The notes below the pieces were generated by a model. That model was given only the letters and a program-made list of their open reading frames with translations, ran no database searches and was not told where the DNA came from. The position numbers and the translations under genes are program-made. DNA of 64,000 nucleotides from Amycolatopsis regifaucium (GTDB taxonomy: Bacteria; Actinomycetota; Actinomycetes; Mycobacteriales; Pseudonocardiaceae), in NCBI RefSeq assembly GCF_001613935.1, contig NZ_LQCI01000011.1:119795-183794 (forward strand), in the 5' to 3' direction. Below are positions 7,917-15,446 of the stretch, piece after piece. The first letter of the stretch is position 1. Each line of letters opens with the position of its first letter.

Positions 7917-8717
7917 TTACGCGTTCCGCTCGGCCTGTTTCTCCAGCCGCCACGCCTCGTCGGTCTTCCCGATCCGCCAGTATCCGGAGATCGAGAGCAG
8001 ATCGCGCCGCATCCCCCGGTCGTCGAGCAGATGGCGCCGCAGGTCGCGGACAAACCCGGCCTCACCGTGGACGAACGCCTGCACGACACCGTCACGCCAG
8101 TCGAGTGCGCGGACCGCCGCGGCCAGATCGTCGCCCCGGCTCCGGTACAGCCAGGTGACGTGCGCGTCGGCCTTGGTGGTCAGCGACTGCTCTTCGGCGG
8201 CGTCCTCCACGAGGATGACCGCGTGCACGGGCACCCCCGCCGGCATCGCCTCGAGGGACGCGGCGATCGCCGGAAGGGCGCTCTCGTCCCCGGCCAGCAG
8301 ATGCCAGTCGGCCTCGTCGCCCGGCCGGTAGGCCCCGCCGGGCCCGGAGATCAGCAGTTCGTCGCCGGGTTTCGCGGCGGCGGCCCACGGCCCGGCGACG
8401 CCTTCGTCGCCGTGGTGGACGAAGTCGAGCACCAGTTCGCCGTGGTCCGGGTCGAAGGCGCGGACGGTGTAGGACCGCATCCGCGGCCACTGCTCGCGCG
8501 GCAGCTCTTCGCGCACCCGCGCCAGGTCGAACGGCTCGGGATAGGTGACGCCGGGAATCCGGAAGTGCACCTTGACATAGGCGTCGGTGAAATCATTGGG
8601 CTGAAACGAGGCGATTCCTTCGCCCCCCGCCACGATCCGGACCATATGCGGGGTGATCCGCTCGGTGCGCAGCACCCGCAACCGGGTCGCCGACACCGGC
8701 TTCCTCGCCTCGGCCAT
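7917..8717 (-). CDS. Siderophore-interacting protein, FAD-binding ferric reductase (ViuB-type)
   Basis: This 266-residue flavoprotein probably reduces ferric iron from internalised siderophores using NAD(P)H in the cytoplasm. It has an N-terminal FAD-binding barrel with the RSYTVRAF motif at about residues 81-88, and a C-terminal SIP domain with GDESALPAI and the late GEAGFVRDLRRHL and SGYWRIGKTDEAW blocks typical of the family. A good AGGAAAGGA lies before the ATG. A palindromic iron box sits 20 bp upstream of the start, so repression by a DtxR/IdeR protein when iron is plentiful is well supported. Confidence 0.94.
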   Translation of the reverse strand: MAEARKPVSATRLRVLRTERITPHMVRIVAGGEGIASFQPNDFTDAYVKVHFRIPGVTYPEPFDLARVREELPREQWPRMRSYTVRAFDPDHGELVLDFVHHGDEGVAGPWAAAAKPGDELLISGPGGAYRPGDEADWHLLAGDESALPAIAASLEAMPAGVPVHAVILVEDAAEEQSLTTKADAHVTWLYRSRGDDLAAAVRALDWRDGVVQAFVHGEAGFVRDLRRHLLDDRGMRRDLLSISGYWRIGKTDEAWRLEKQAERNA

Positions 8718-8736
8718 CCAGGATTCCTTTCCTGCT

Positions 8737-8754
8737 GGTTAGGTTAACCTAACC
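8737..8754. promoter_or_regulatory. IdeR/DtxR iron box
   Basis: GGTTAGGTTAACCTAACC is a perfect 18-bp palindrome. In register with the consensus TTAGGTTAGGCTAACCTAA it matches 15 of 19 positions, and by symmetry it does so on both strands. It overlaps the stop codon of the upstream SRPBCC gene and lies just before the siderophore-interacting gene, so it most likely covers that gene's promoter. Confidence 0.85.
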
Positions 8755-9105
8755 GAGCGTACGCCCTTCTCCGGCCGGTGGGGCCAGGTCTCCCAGCATC
8801 CGATCAAAGCTTTCCCGGACCCGCTGGGGGAACCCGACGAAGAACCGGTTGGCCAGCGGGACCGCCCATCGCCCACGGGAAGCGACGTTGTACACCCGGT
8901 GGGTCACCCGCGCACCGGCCGGATCATCCTCGACGGTGTATTCGCCGCGGTACCACCAACCGCCCTGCTGGGCGACGAAGCGCCGTCTCGCGTCGATTTC
9001 GAAGCCGGGGTTGTACGGCTGTGCCCGGAGACTGTCCGCGAGCCGGGCGAAGACCTCGTCGGCGGGCGCGGGAACCACGCCCGCCACTTCGACCAGAGGT
9101 TTCAC
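8749..9105 (-). CDS. Small SRPBCC-fold protein
   Basis: This 118-residue protein looks like a START/SRPBCC ligand-binding fold: an N-terminal strand with VAGVVPAPADEVFARLAD, a central GGWWYRGEYTVEDDPAGARVTHRVYN sheet region, and a C-terminal amphipathic helix FPQRVRESFDRMLGDL. Such proteins bind hydrophobic ligands or act as cyclases and hydrolases. Its ATG overlaps the stop of the preceding SnoaL-like gene by four bases, so the two are co-translated. The divergent TetR gene with three operators probably controls both. Ligand unknown. Confidence 0.75.
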   Translation of the reverse strand: MKPLVEVAGVVPAPADEVFARLADSLRAQPYNPGFEIDARRRFVAQQGGWWYRGEYTVEDDPAGARVTHRVYNVASRGRWAVPLANRFFVGFPQRVRESFDRMLGDLAPPAGEGRTLG

Positions 9106-9515
9106 GCCGCCCTCGCGGCCGGATCGCTCACCCGGGTGTTCTGGAACGACGCGACGCGCCAGCCGTCGGACTCCTTGACGAGCACGTACGTCAGCGTCGA
9201 TTCCCGGCCCGGTTCGGGTTTGTCATCCGCCTGCGACGACCCACCGCCCGCTACCACGATGGCGACGTCCGGCCGGATGAACCGGACCTTGGGCTCACCA
9301 CCGCCGTCCACCAGCTTCGACCCCTTGAGCGGGCCCTCGAACAGGGATCGATGCGCGCTTTCGATGAGCGCGCGGCCCGGCATGTTCACCCCGAAGAACG
9401 TCACGTAGTCGGCGTCTTCGGTGAACAACCGCGCGTACGCGGCCGCGTCGCCGTCGTTCCACGCTTGGGCGAGCTCGCTCAGCACGGCCAGGACGGCGGT
9501 ACGGGATTCGGTCAT
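9102..9515 (-). CDS. SnoaL/NTF2-like protein (SgcJ/EcaC type)
   Basis: This 137-residue protein has the cone-shaped NTF2-like pattern: a first helix ending in AQAWNDGDAAAYARLFTEDADYVTF, then strands with GRALIESAHRSLFEG and a final GWRVASFQNTRV strand. The SgcJ/EcaC subgroup occurs in tailoring and resistance loci but rarely has a proven activity. It is the first gene of a two-gene unit with the SRPBCC protein and is divergent from the TetR gene at 9627. Three spaced palindromes lie immediately upstream, and one is 17 bp from the start codon. Confidence 0.82.
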   Translation of the reverse strand: MTESRTAVLAVLSELAQAWNDGDAAAYARLFTEDADYVTFFGVNMPGRALIESAHRSLFEGPLKGSKLVDGGGEPKVRFIRPDVAIVVAGGGSSQADDKPEPGRESTLTYVLVKESDGWRVASFQNTRVSDPAARAA

Positions 9516-9531
9516 TGTGTCCTCCAGTTGA

Positions 9532-9580
9532 CGAACAGTGTTCGTGTTACGAACGCCGTTCTACAGACGAACACCGTTCG
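9532..9580. promoter_or_regulatory. Triple TetR-type operator
   Basis: Three copies of the palindrome CGAACnnnGTTCG occur at 9532-9544, 9550-9562 (last base T) and 9568-9580, with centres exactly 18 bp apart. They fill the divergent promoter region between the SnoaL-like gene and the TetR gene. The equal spacing suggests cooperative binding of TetR dimers on nearly one face of the helix. Confidence 0.8.
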
Positions 9581-9626
9581 CGTCAAGTAGAGTTCCCGGC
9601 GTATCCCGGATCAGGAGGCGAACGAA

Positions 9627-10289
9627 GTGAGCAGGCCCCGGCGTCGTGCCGAGAAACCAGTGCTGTCCCAGGAGCTGGTGGTGAAGACGGCACTGGACCT
9701 CCTCGCCGCCGAGGGACTGGAGGCGGTGAGCATGCGGCGTGTGGCACAGGCGCTGGAGACCGGCCCGGCGTCGCTCTACGCCCACGTCGCGAACAAGGAA
9801 GAGCTTCACGAGCTGATGGTCGATCACGTCCTCGACTTCGGCCCGATCCCCGAACCCGACCCGGACCGGTGGGTCGAGCAGGCGAAGGAGCTGCTGCGCG
9901 GGAACGTGCGCGCGCTGACGTCGTTCCCCGGGATCGCCAAGATCGCGTGGACCATCCAGGTACCTGTCGGCGCGAACGCCTTGCAGCAGGCCGAAGCCCT
10001 GCTCGCGGTCCTGCGCGCGGGCGGCCTCGACCTCAGGCGAGCGCTGTTCGCCGCCGACGCGTTATGGCTCTACACCAAGGCTTTCGCCTACGAGGGCGCC
10101 GGCTGGCAGCACGGCGACATCAACCTGGCCGAGCAGGAGCAACGCGGCGAGCGGATGGTCGAGTACATGGCGTCGTTCCCACCCGGCACGTTCCCGAACC
10201 TGCTGAGGTCGGGCGAGTACTTCACCGCGGAGACCGCGCAGGAGCGCTTCGAGTTCGCCATCGACCTGTTCCTTCGCGGCCTCACGTGA
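9627..10289 (+). CDS. TetR-family repressor with TetR_C-type ligand domain
   Basis: This 220-residue regulator has an N-terminal helix-turn-helix at about residues 20-66 (ALDLLAAEGLEAVSMRRVAQ, then GPASLYAHVANKEELHELM), the pattern of TetR(class) tetracycline-repressor relatives. The C-terminal all-helical part binds an unknown ligand. GTG 9627 follows AGGAGG. It is divergent from the SnoaL/SRPBCC pair and probably represses both that pair and itself through the triple operator. Its last 8 bases overlap the convergent hemW gene. Confidence 0.92.
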   Translation: MSRPRRRAEKPVLSQELVVKTALDLLAAEGLEAVSMRRVAQALETGPASLYAHVANKEELHELMVDHVLDFGPIPEPDPDRWVEQAKELLRGNVRALTSFPGIAKIAWTIQVPVGANALQQAEALLAVLRAGGLDLRRALFAADALWLYTKAFAYEGAGWQHGDINLAEQEQRGERMVEYMASFPPGTFPNLLRSGEYFTAETAQERFEFAIDLFLRGLT

Positions 10290-11484
10290 GCCTGCGCACC
10301 AGACCGTCCGCCAGCAACCGTCCCCGGTCGGTGAGCACCGCCCGCTCTCGACCGTCCAAAGCAGACTGATCCAGCAATCCCTCGGCGGCGGCGACCCGGG
10401 CTTCGGCCCGGCCGTCGTCGTCGAGGGCGTCGAGCGGAAGCCCTTCGGACAACCGGAGCTCCAGCATCACGCGTTCCAGATGCCGGTCTTCGTCGGTCAG
10501 CACTTCACGACCGGCGGCCGGCGACTCCCCGGCGGCCAGCGCGGCGGCGTACCGCGCCGGATGCTTGACGTTCCACCAGCGGACGCCGCCGACATGGCTG
10601 TGCGCGCCGGGCCCCGCGCCCCACCAGTCGCCGCCACGCCAGTAGCCGATGTTGTGACGGCAGCGGGCTTCTTCCGACGTCGCCCAGTTGGACACCTCGT
10701 ACCAGCGCAGACCCGCCGAAGCGAGGACGCGGTCGATCATCTCGTAGTCGGCGGCGAGGACGTCGTCGTCCGGGGCGGGCAGTTCGCCGCGGCGGATGCG
10801 CCGGGCGAGTGCGGTGCCCTCCTCGACGATCAGCGCGTACGCGGAGACATGATCGACACCGGCGGCCAGAACCGCGTCCAGCGAGGCTTGGAGGTCTTCG
10901 ATCCGCTCCCCCGGCGTGCCGTAGATGACGTCGAGGTTGACGTGCCGGAACCCGGCGGCGCGTGCCTCCTCGGCGGCCGCGACGGGCCGTCCCGCGGTGT
11001 GCACGCGGTCCAGGATCTTCAGCACGTGTCGCGCGGCCGACTGCATCCCGAGCGAGATCCGGTTGTATCCCGCGTCACGGATGCCCGCGAAGAAGGCGGG
11101 CGAGGTCGATTCCGGGTTGGACTCGGTCGTGACTTCCGCGCCGTCGGCGAGCCCGAAGGTGTCGCGGACGGTGTCCAGGACGCTGCGGAGGCCGTCCGCG
11201 CCGAGCAGGGACGGGGTACCGCCGCCGACGAAGACGGTGTCGACCGCGGGCGGCTTCCCGAGCACGCGCGCGGCGAGGTCGAACTCGCGCTTGAGGCCTT
11301 CGAGCCAGGACTGCGGCGACGAATCGCTGTCCAGCTCACCGGCGGTGTAGGTGTTGAAGTCGCAGTAGCCGCAACGGGTCGCGCAGAACGGGACGTGCAC
11401 GTAGACGCCGAACGGCCGGGTGCCGAGCCCTTCCAGGGCGCTCTCGGGGAGCGCGGACGCTGCAGGCGTGATGGTTGCGGGCAC
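10282..11484 (-). CDS. hemW: Radical SAM heme chaperone HemW
   Basis: This 400-residue protein belongs to the oxygen-independent coproporphyrinogen oxidase-like family, whose characterised bacterial members are heme chaperones rather than oxidases. The radical-SAM cluster cysteines are C34, C38 and C41 in FCATRCGYCDF. VFVGGGTPSLL, the E-S-N-P-E motif and ISLGMQSAARHVLKILDR follow, and a HemN C-terminal region lies at about 300-380. HemW usually lacks the extra N-terminal residues and fourth cysteine of true HemN, as here. In many actinobacteria it lies near lepA; here it is about 19 kb away. Confidence 0.93.
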   Translation of the reverse strand: MPATITPAASALPESALEGLGTRPFGVYVHVPFCATRCGYCDFNTYTAGELDSDSSPQSWLEGLKREFDLAARVLGKPPAVDTVFVGGGTPSLLGADGLRSVLDTVRDTFGLADGAEVTTESNPESTSPAFFAGIRDAGYNRISLGMQSAARHVLKILDRVHTAGRPVAAAEEARAAGFRHVNLDVIYGTPGERIEDLQASLDAVLAAGVDHVSAYALIVEEGTALARRIRRGELPAPDDDVLAADYEMIDRVLASAGLRWYEVSNWATSEEARCRHNIGYWRGGDWWGAGPGAHSHVGGVRWWNVKHPARYAAALAAGESPAAGREVLTDEDRHLERVMLELRLSEGLPLDALDDDGRAEARVAAAEGLLDQSALDGRERAVLTDRGRLLADGLVRRLT

Positions 11485-11502
11485 ACCCCAGTGTCCCCCA
11501 CG

Positions 11503-11553
11503 CCGTGAAGGCCTCCTTCCCTACCCTGAAGGTAGCGAAGGAGGCCTTCACGG
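11503..11553. repeat. Long intergenic hairpin between hemW and the VOC gene
   Basis: A 17-bp perfect stem (11503-11519 with 11537-11553, core GTGAAGGCCTCCTTC) continues after one C/C mismatch into a 5-bp stem, with a five-base loop. It lies downstream of the VOC gene stop and upstream of the hemW start. It could end transcription of the VOC gene. The core also looks like a short palindromic repeat frequent in Amycolatopsis intergenic regions; this is from memory and unchecked. Confidence 0.6.
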
Positions 11554-11556
11554 ACC

Positions 11557-11970
11557 TCAGGCCAACCCGTTCGCGGCCAACCATTCCGGGGACGGCGGGA
11601 TCGGCTCGATGATGTCGATCAGGAAGCCGTTGAGATCTTCGATGAAGAAGTGCCGCTGGCCGTAGACCTCGTCAACCGGTTCCTTCACGATCTTCACCCC
11701 CTCCGCACGCAACCGCTCGTACTCCGCCGCCGCGTCCTCGACGACGAACCCGACCATCGAACCCGCGACCTCTTGAGTTCGCCACGGCTCGGGTGTCGAC
11801 TCGTGCCCCCGTTGGATGAAGCTCAGCTCGTACCCCGGGACACCGAGGTTGAGACTGGAGAACCAGTCGAGTTCGACGGTGACCGTCAACCCCAGGTGCC
11901 GCTGCCACCAGCGGGTGGTCTCGGCGATGTTTTCGACGAGAATGCCCCCACCGAAACCCTTGACCTGCAT
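11557..11970 (-). CDS. VOC (glyoxalase/bleomycin-resistance fold) family protein
   Basis: This 137-residue protein has two beta-alpha-beta-beta-beta units. GGGILVENIAETTRWWQRHLGL opens the first, and MVGFVVEDAAAEYERLRAEGV followed by RHFFIEDLNGFLIDIIE forms the second, with a conserved metal-ligand-like Glu near the end of each. The ATG at 11970 with GGGAGGA upstream is preferred to a start 51 bp earlier. It is divergent from a TetR gene and is likely its target. Substrate unknown; lactoylglutathione lyase activity should not be assumed. Confidence 0.85.
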   Translation of the reverse strand: MQVKGFGGGILVENIAETTRWWQRHLGLTVTVELDWFSSLNLGVPGYELSFIQRGHESTPEPWRTQEVAGSMVGFVVEDAAAEYERLRAEGVKIVKEPVDEVYGQRHFFIEDLNGFLIDIIEPIPPSPEWLAANGLA

Positions 11971-11992
11971 TTTCGCTTGTTCCTCCCGCTCG

Positions 11993-12028
11993 AACCACTT
12001 GATTCGTAGTACTATAGACATAGTGGTT
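11993..12028. promoter_or_regulatory. Candidate operator between VOC gene and TetR gene
   Basis: The arms AACCACT (11993-11999) and AGTGGTT (12022-12028) form a 7-bp inverted repeat around a 22-bp AT-richer centre in the short divergent promoter region. The TetR product at 12054 is the natural candidate binder. The wide spacer makes a single-dimer site less certain. Confidence 0.4.
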
Positions 12029-12053
12029 TGACTGAGGCAAGGAGAATGTTCCG

Positions 12054-12626
12054 ATGCGACAGAACCCGGAGCGCCGGACCGCGCTCACCGACGCCGCCAT
12101 CACCGTCCTCGCCCGCGAGGGCGCCCGCGGCCTCACCTACCGCGCGGTAGACGCCGAAGCGGATGTCCCGCCGGGAACGACGTCCAACTACTTCCGCAAC
12201 CGGGACCAGTTGCTCGGCGAGGTCGGTGTCCGCGTGCAGGAGCGGCTGTCGGCACCGGCCGACGTGATGGCGAACCCGCAGGCCGAGTCGCCGTCCCACG
12301 ATCGGGTCGGCGTACTGCTCGGCGAACTCATGGGACGGCTGACCGCCCACCGCGAGCCTTATCTGGCCTTGCTCGAACTCCGGCTCGAAGCCACCCGGCG
12401 CCCGGATCTGTCGGCCGAGCTGACCAAGACCATCCGCGAGGGCATCGACATGAGCGTCGACTGGCACGTCGCGGCGGGGATGCCGGGCGGGCGCCCCGAA
12501 GTACTGCTGATGTACCTCGCGCTGACCGGGCTCACCGTCGAACGGCTCACCCTGCCCGAGGTGCTCGCGGACGTCACCGACGAAGAGGTCATCCGGATCC
12601 TCGTGGACCGCGTCCTCCCTTCTTGA
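12054..12626 (+). CDS. TetR-family transcriptional regulator
   Basis: This 190-residue protein has an N-terminal helix-turn-helix at about residues 9-55: LTDAAITVLAREGARGLTYR, then DVPPGTTSNYFRNRDQLLGE. It has the short C-terminal helical ligand domain seen in many small TetR proteins. AAGGAGAA precedes its ATG. It is divergent from the VOC-family gene and probably regulates it and itself. No ligand is apparent. Confidence 0.9.
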   Translation: MRQNPERRTALTDAAITVLAREGARGLTYRAVDAEADVPPGTTSNYFRNRDQLLGEVGVRVQERLSAPADVMANPQAESPSHDRVGVLLGELMGRLTAHREPYLALLELRLEATRRPDLSAELTKTIREGIDMSVDWHVAAGMPGGRPEVLLMYLALTGLTVERLTLPEVLADVTDEEVIRILVDRVLPS

Positions 12627-12779
12627 GCCGTGCGCGTTCTGCGTCACAATGCCTGGCCGCGAACCCGGGCTTGACCCTCAAGACAGCCGCTTGACCTGGT
12701 GAAACAGCGATCCGCGGAGGTTGTTCCCAGTATTCGGACCGGCCTAGACCACATAGTGGGCGCGTGGCACGCTGAATGA

Positions 12780-12866
12780 ATGACCCGCGCCGGAATCAGC
12801 CTCGTGGCACGCCGCCACGTGGATCTCCGTCGTGTGGCGAGCGCGCTCTGTGCGACGAACCGCTGA
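12780..12866 (+). CDS. Cysteine-type attenuator leader peptide before sirA
   Basis: A 28-codon frame starts at ATG 12780 and ends at TGA 12866, 36 bp before sirA. Its product contains LVARRHVDLRRVASALC near the end. That closely resembles the actinobacterial putative leader peptides (LxSRRHVDLxRVxSALC) found before sulfur-assimilation operons and, in mycobacteria, shown to regulate in response to cysteine through a terminal cysteine codon. Here the Cys codon TGT is codon 24 of 28. There is no clear Shine-Dalgarno, so it may be translated from a leaderless mRNA. Control of the downstream operon by cysteinyl-tRNA supply is inferred from the family. Confidence 0.85.
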   Translation: MTRAGISLVARRHVDLRRVASALCATNR

Positions 12867-12902
12867 CTCCCCGCCACCACCACGATCTGCCGGAGGACTC
12901 CC

Positions 12903-14597
12903 ATGTCGTCGCCCACGCGCGAGACCCCTGCCCGCACGCCCCGGGTGAAACAGAAACGGGGCGAGGGACAGTGGGCACTGGGGTATCGCGAACCCTTGAA
13001 CCCCAACGAACGGTCCAAGAAGGACGACAACCCGCTCAACGTCCGCGCGCGGATCGAGAACATCTACGCCCGCGGCGGCTTCGATTCGATCGACCCGGGT
13101 GACCTCCGCGGCCGGTTCCGCTGGTTCGGTCTCTACACCCAGCGCAAGCCGGGGATCGACGGCGGCCGCACCGCGACGCTGGAGCCCGAGGAGCTCGACG
13201 ACCGCTACTTCATGCTGCGGGTGCGGCTCGACGGCGGCGCGCTGACCACCGAGCAGCTGGCCGTGCTCGCCGAGATCTCGCAGACCCACGCGCGCGACAC
13301 CGCCGACATCACCGACCGGCAGAACATCCAGTACCACTGGATCCAGATCGAGGACGTCCCGACGATCTGGGCCAAACTGGAGAAGGCCGGGATGACCACG
13401 ATGGAGGCTTGCGGCGACAGCCCGCGCGTCATCCTCGGTTCCCCCGTCGCCGGCATCGCCGCCGACGAGATCATCGACGGCACGCCCGCGATCGACGAGA
13501 TCAAGCGCCGCTACATCGGCGACCCGCGCTATTCGAACCTGCCCCGCAAGTTCAAGACGGCGGTCTCCGGGCAGCAGGACGTCGCGCACGAGATCAACGA
13601 CGTCGCGTTCGTCGGCGTGAACCACCCCGAACACGGCCCCGGCTTCGACGTCTGGGTCGGCGGCGGCCTGTCCACCAACCCGATGATCGGGCAGCGGCTG
13701 GGCGCCTGGGTCTCCCTCGACGAGGTCCCCGACGTCTGGGAAGGCGTGATCAGCGTCTTCCGCGACTACGGCTACCGGCGGCTCCGCGCCCGCGCCCGGA
13801 TCAAGTTCCTGGTCAAGGACTGGGGCGCCGCGAAGTTCCGCCAGGTACTGGAAGACGAGTATCTCAAGCGCAAACTGACCGACGGCCCGGCGCCCGAGGT
13901 GCCCGCCACCCAGATCGACCACGTCGGCGTGCACCCGCAGATCGACGGCAAGTTCTACGTCGGTGCCGCGCCGGTCGCGGGCCGGGTCTCCGGCGCCACC
14001 CTGCTGGCGGTCGCCAAAGCCGCCGAGCGGGCCGGGTCGAACCGCGTCCGCCTCACCCCGCATCAGAAGCTCGTGGTCCTCGACGTCCCCGAGGCCGAGG
14101 TGGACGGGCTGAAGAGCGACCTGGCCGAGCTGGGCCTGCAGACCGAGCCTTCGCCGTGGCGGCGCGGGATCATGGCGTGCACCGGCCTGGAGTTCTGCAA
14201 ACTCGCGATCGTCGAGACCAAGGCCCGCGCGATCGAACTGGTCACCGAACTGGAGAAGCGGCTCGCCGACATCCAGGGCGCGATCGAGAATCCGGTGACC
14301 GTGCACCTCAACGGCTGCCCCAACTCCTGCGCGCGGGTCCAGACCGCCGACATCGGGCTCAAGGGCCAGATCGTCACCGACGAGGACGGCAACCAGGTCG
14401 AAGGCTTCCAGGTGCACCTCGGCGGCGGGCTCGGCCTCGACGCCGGGTTCGGCCGGAAACTGCGTGGGCACAAGGTGACCGCGTCGGAACTGACCGAGTA
14501 CGTCGAAACGCTCGTGCGGGCGTACGTCGACGGCCGCGAACCCGGTGAGCGCTTCGCCCAGTGGGTCACGCGGGCCGAGGAAAGCGTCCTGCAGTGA
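12903..14597 (+). CDS. sirA: Ferredoxin-dependent sulfite reductase (SirA/NirA type)
   Basis: This 564-residue siroheme/[4Fe-4S] enzyme reduces sulfite to sulfide with ferredoxin in the cytoplasm. The cluster and siroheme-bridging cysteines are C426, C432, C472 and C476, in ACTGLEFCKLA and NGCPNSCAR. Y78 and C170 lie 92 residues apart. They correspond to the Tyr69-Cys161 pair that is covalently linked in the Mycobacterium tuberculosis sulfite reductase, which favours sulfite over nitrite as substrate. GGAGG precedes ATG 12903. It heads a seven-gene sulfate assimilation operon and follows the leader peptide. Cytoplasmic nitrite reductase is the less likely alternative. Confidence 0.94.
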   Translation: MSSPTRETPARTPRVKQKRGEGQWALGYREPLNPNERSKKDDNPLNVRARIENIYARGGFDSIDPGDLRGRFRWFGLYTQRKPGIDGGRTATLEPEELDDRYFMLRVRLDGGALTTEQLAVLAEISQTHARDTADITDRQNIQYHWIQIEDVPTIWAKLEKAGMTTMEACGDSPRVILGSPVAGIAADEIIDGTPAIDEIKRRYIGDPRYSNLPRKFKTAVSGQQDVAHEINDVAFVGVNHPEHGPGFDVWVGGGLSTNPMIGQRLGAWVSLDEVPDVWEGVISVFRDYGYRRLRARARIKFLVKDWGAAKFRQVLEDEYLKRKLTDGPAPEVPATQIDHVGVHPQIDGKFYVGAAPVAGRVSGATLLAVAKAAERAGSNRVRLTPHQKLVVLDVPEAEVDGLKSDLAELGLQTEPSPWRRGIMACTGLEFCKLAIVETKARAIELVTELEKRLADIQGAIENPVTVHLNGCPNSCARVQTADIGLKGQIVTDEDGNQVEGFQVHLGGGLGLDAGFGRKLRGHKVTASELTEYVETLVRAYVDGREPGERFAQWVTRAEESVLQ

Positions 14598-14743
14598 CCG
14601 AACGAGCGACCCCGTACTACTGCCCTTTCTGTGGCGATGAAGACCTGCGGCCGGAAGAGGGCGGCTCCTGGCTGTGCTCGGGCTGCCGCCGGGTCTTCAC
14701 CGTGAAGTTCCTCGGACTGTCACTTCCGGAGGTGTCGCAATGA
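14594..14743 (+). CDS. 49-residue zinc-ribbon protein of the sulfate operon
   Basis: This tiny protein is coupled by GTGA to sirA and by ATGA to cysH. It has four cysteines in two knuckles, YYCPFCGDEDLRP and WLCSGCRRVF, a classic zinc ribbon (or rubredoxin-like site), and nothing else. Similar small proteins occupy the same position in Streptomyces sulfate operons. The tight overlap on both sides shows that it is translated with the pathway. It could help deliver electrons or tether enzymes, but no function is established. The name is kept descriptive. Confidence 0.85.
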   Translation: MTERATPYYCPFCGDEDLRPEEGGSWLCSGCRRVFTVKFLGLSLPEVSQ

Positions 14744-15435
14744 CCGCCACTGCCGACTACAAGACACTCGCCGAACGGGCCTCGAAGGAGCTCGCCGAGG
14801 CGACCGCGACCGAGGCCCTGCGCTGGACCGCGGAGACGTTCGGCGACGACTTCATCGTCGCGTCGAACATGCAGGACGCCGTCCTCATCGACCTGGCGAC
14901 CCAGGTCAAACCGGACGTCGACGTGCTGTTCCTGCAGACCGGCTACCACTTCCCGGAGACCATCGGCACCCGGGACGCGGTGCAGGCGGTCTACCCCGGC
15001 GTGCGGATCGTCAACGCCGAGGCCGCGCAGAGCGTCGCCGAACAGGACGCGGAGTACGGCCCGAAGCTGCACGAACGCGACCCGAATCAGTGCTGCCACC
15101 TCCGCAAGGTCGTGCCGCTGCGCGACACGCTGGCGAAGTATTCGGCGTGGGTGACCGGTGTCCGCCGGGTGGACGCGCCGACCCGCGCGAACACTCCCAT
15201 CGTCACCTGGGACGACCGCAACGGGCTGGTGAAGATCAACCCGATCGCGCCGTGGTCCGACGACGAGTTCAGGGACTACATCGACGAGCACGGGATCCTC
15301 GAGAACCCGTTGGTGTCCATCGGCTATCTGTCGATCGGCTGCGCGCCGTGCACCGCAAAGGTCGCTCCGGGGCAAGACCCACGCAGCGGCCGGTGGGCCG
15401 GTAAGGGCAAGACCGAGTGCGGCTTGCACGGGTGA
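14740..15435 (+). CDS. cysH: Adenylyl-sulfate (APS) reductase, iron-sulfur type
   Basis: This 231-residue enzyme reduces adenylyl sulfate to sulfite with thioredoxin. The four [4Fe-4S] cysteines are present, C118-C119 (NQCCHLRK) and C201/C204 (GCAPCT). They mark the APS-using bacterial type rather than the cluster-free PAPS enzyme. The catalytic cysteine is C227 in the terminal KTECGLHG. ATG 14740 overlaps the zinc-ribbon stop. No cysC kinase is present in the operon, which fits a direct APS route. Confidence 0.95.
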   Translation: MTATADYKTLAERASKELAEATATEALRWTAETFGDDFIVASNMQDAVLIDLATQVKPDVDVLFLQTGYHFPETIGTRDAVQAVYPGVRIVNAEAAQSVAEQDAEYGPKLHERDPNQCCHLRKVVPLRDTLAKYSAWVTGVRRVDAPTRANTPIVTWDDRNGLVKINPIAPWSDDEFRDYIDEHGILENPLVSIGYLSIGCAPCTAKVAPGQDPRSGRWAGKGKTECGLHG

Positions 15436-15446
15436 GAAGGGACGAC

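Noticed and set aside
6671..8095. Longer start for the serine hydrolase at 8095
   Set aside because: The extra 63 residues overlap the siderophore-interacting gene and are Cys/Arg/Ser-rich without similarity to the family.
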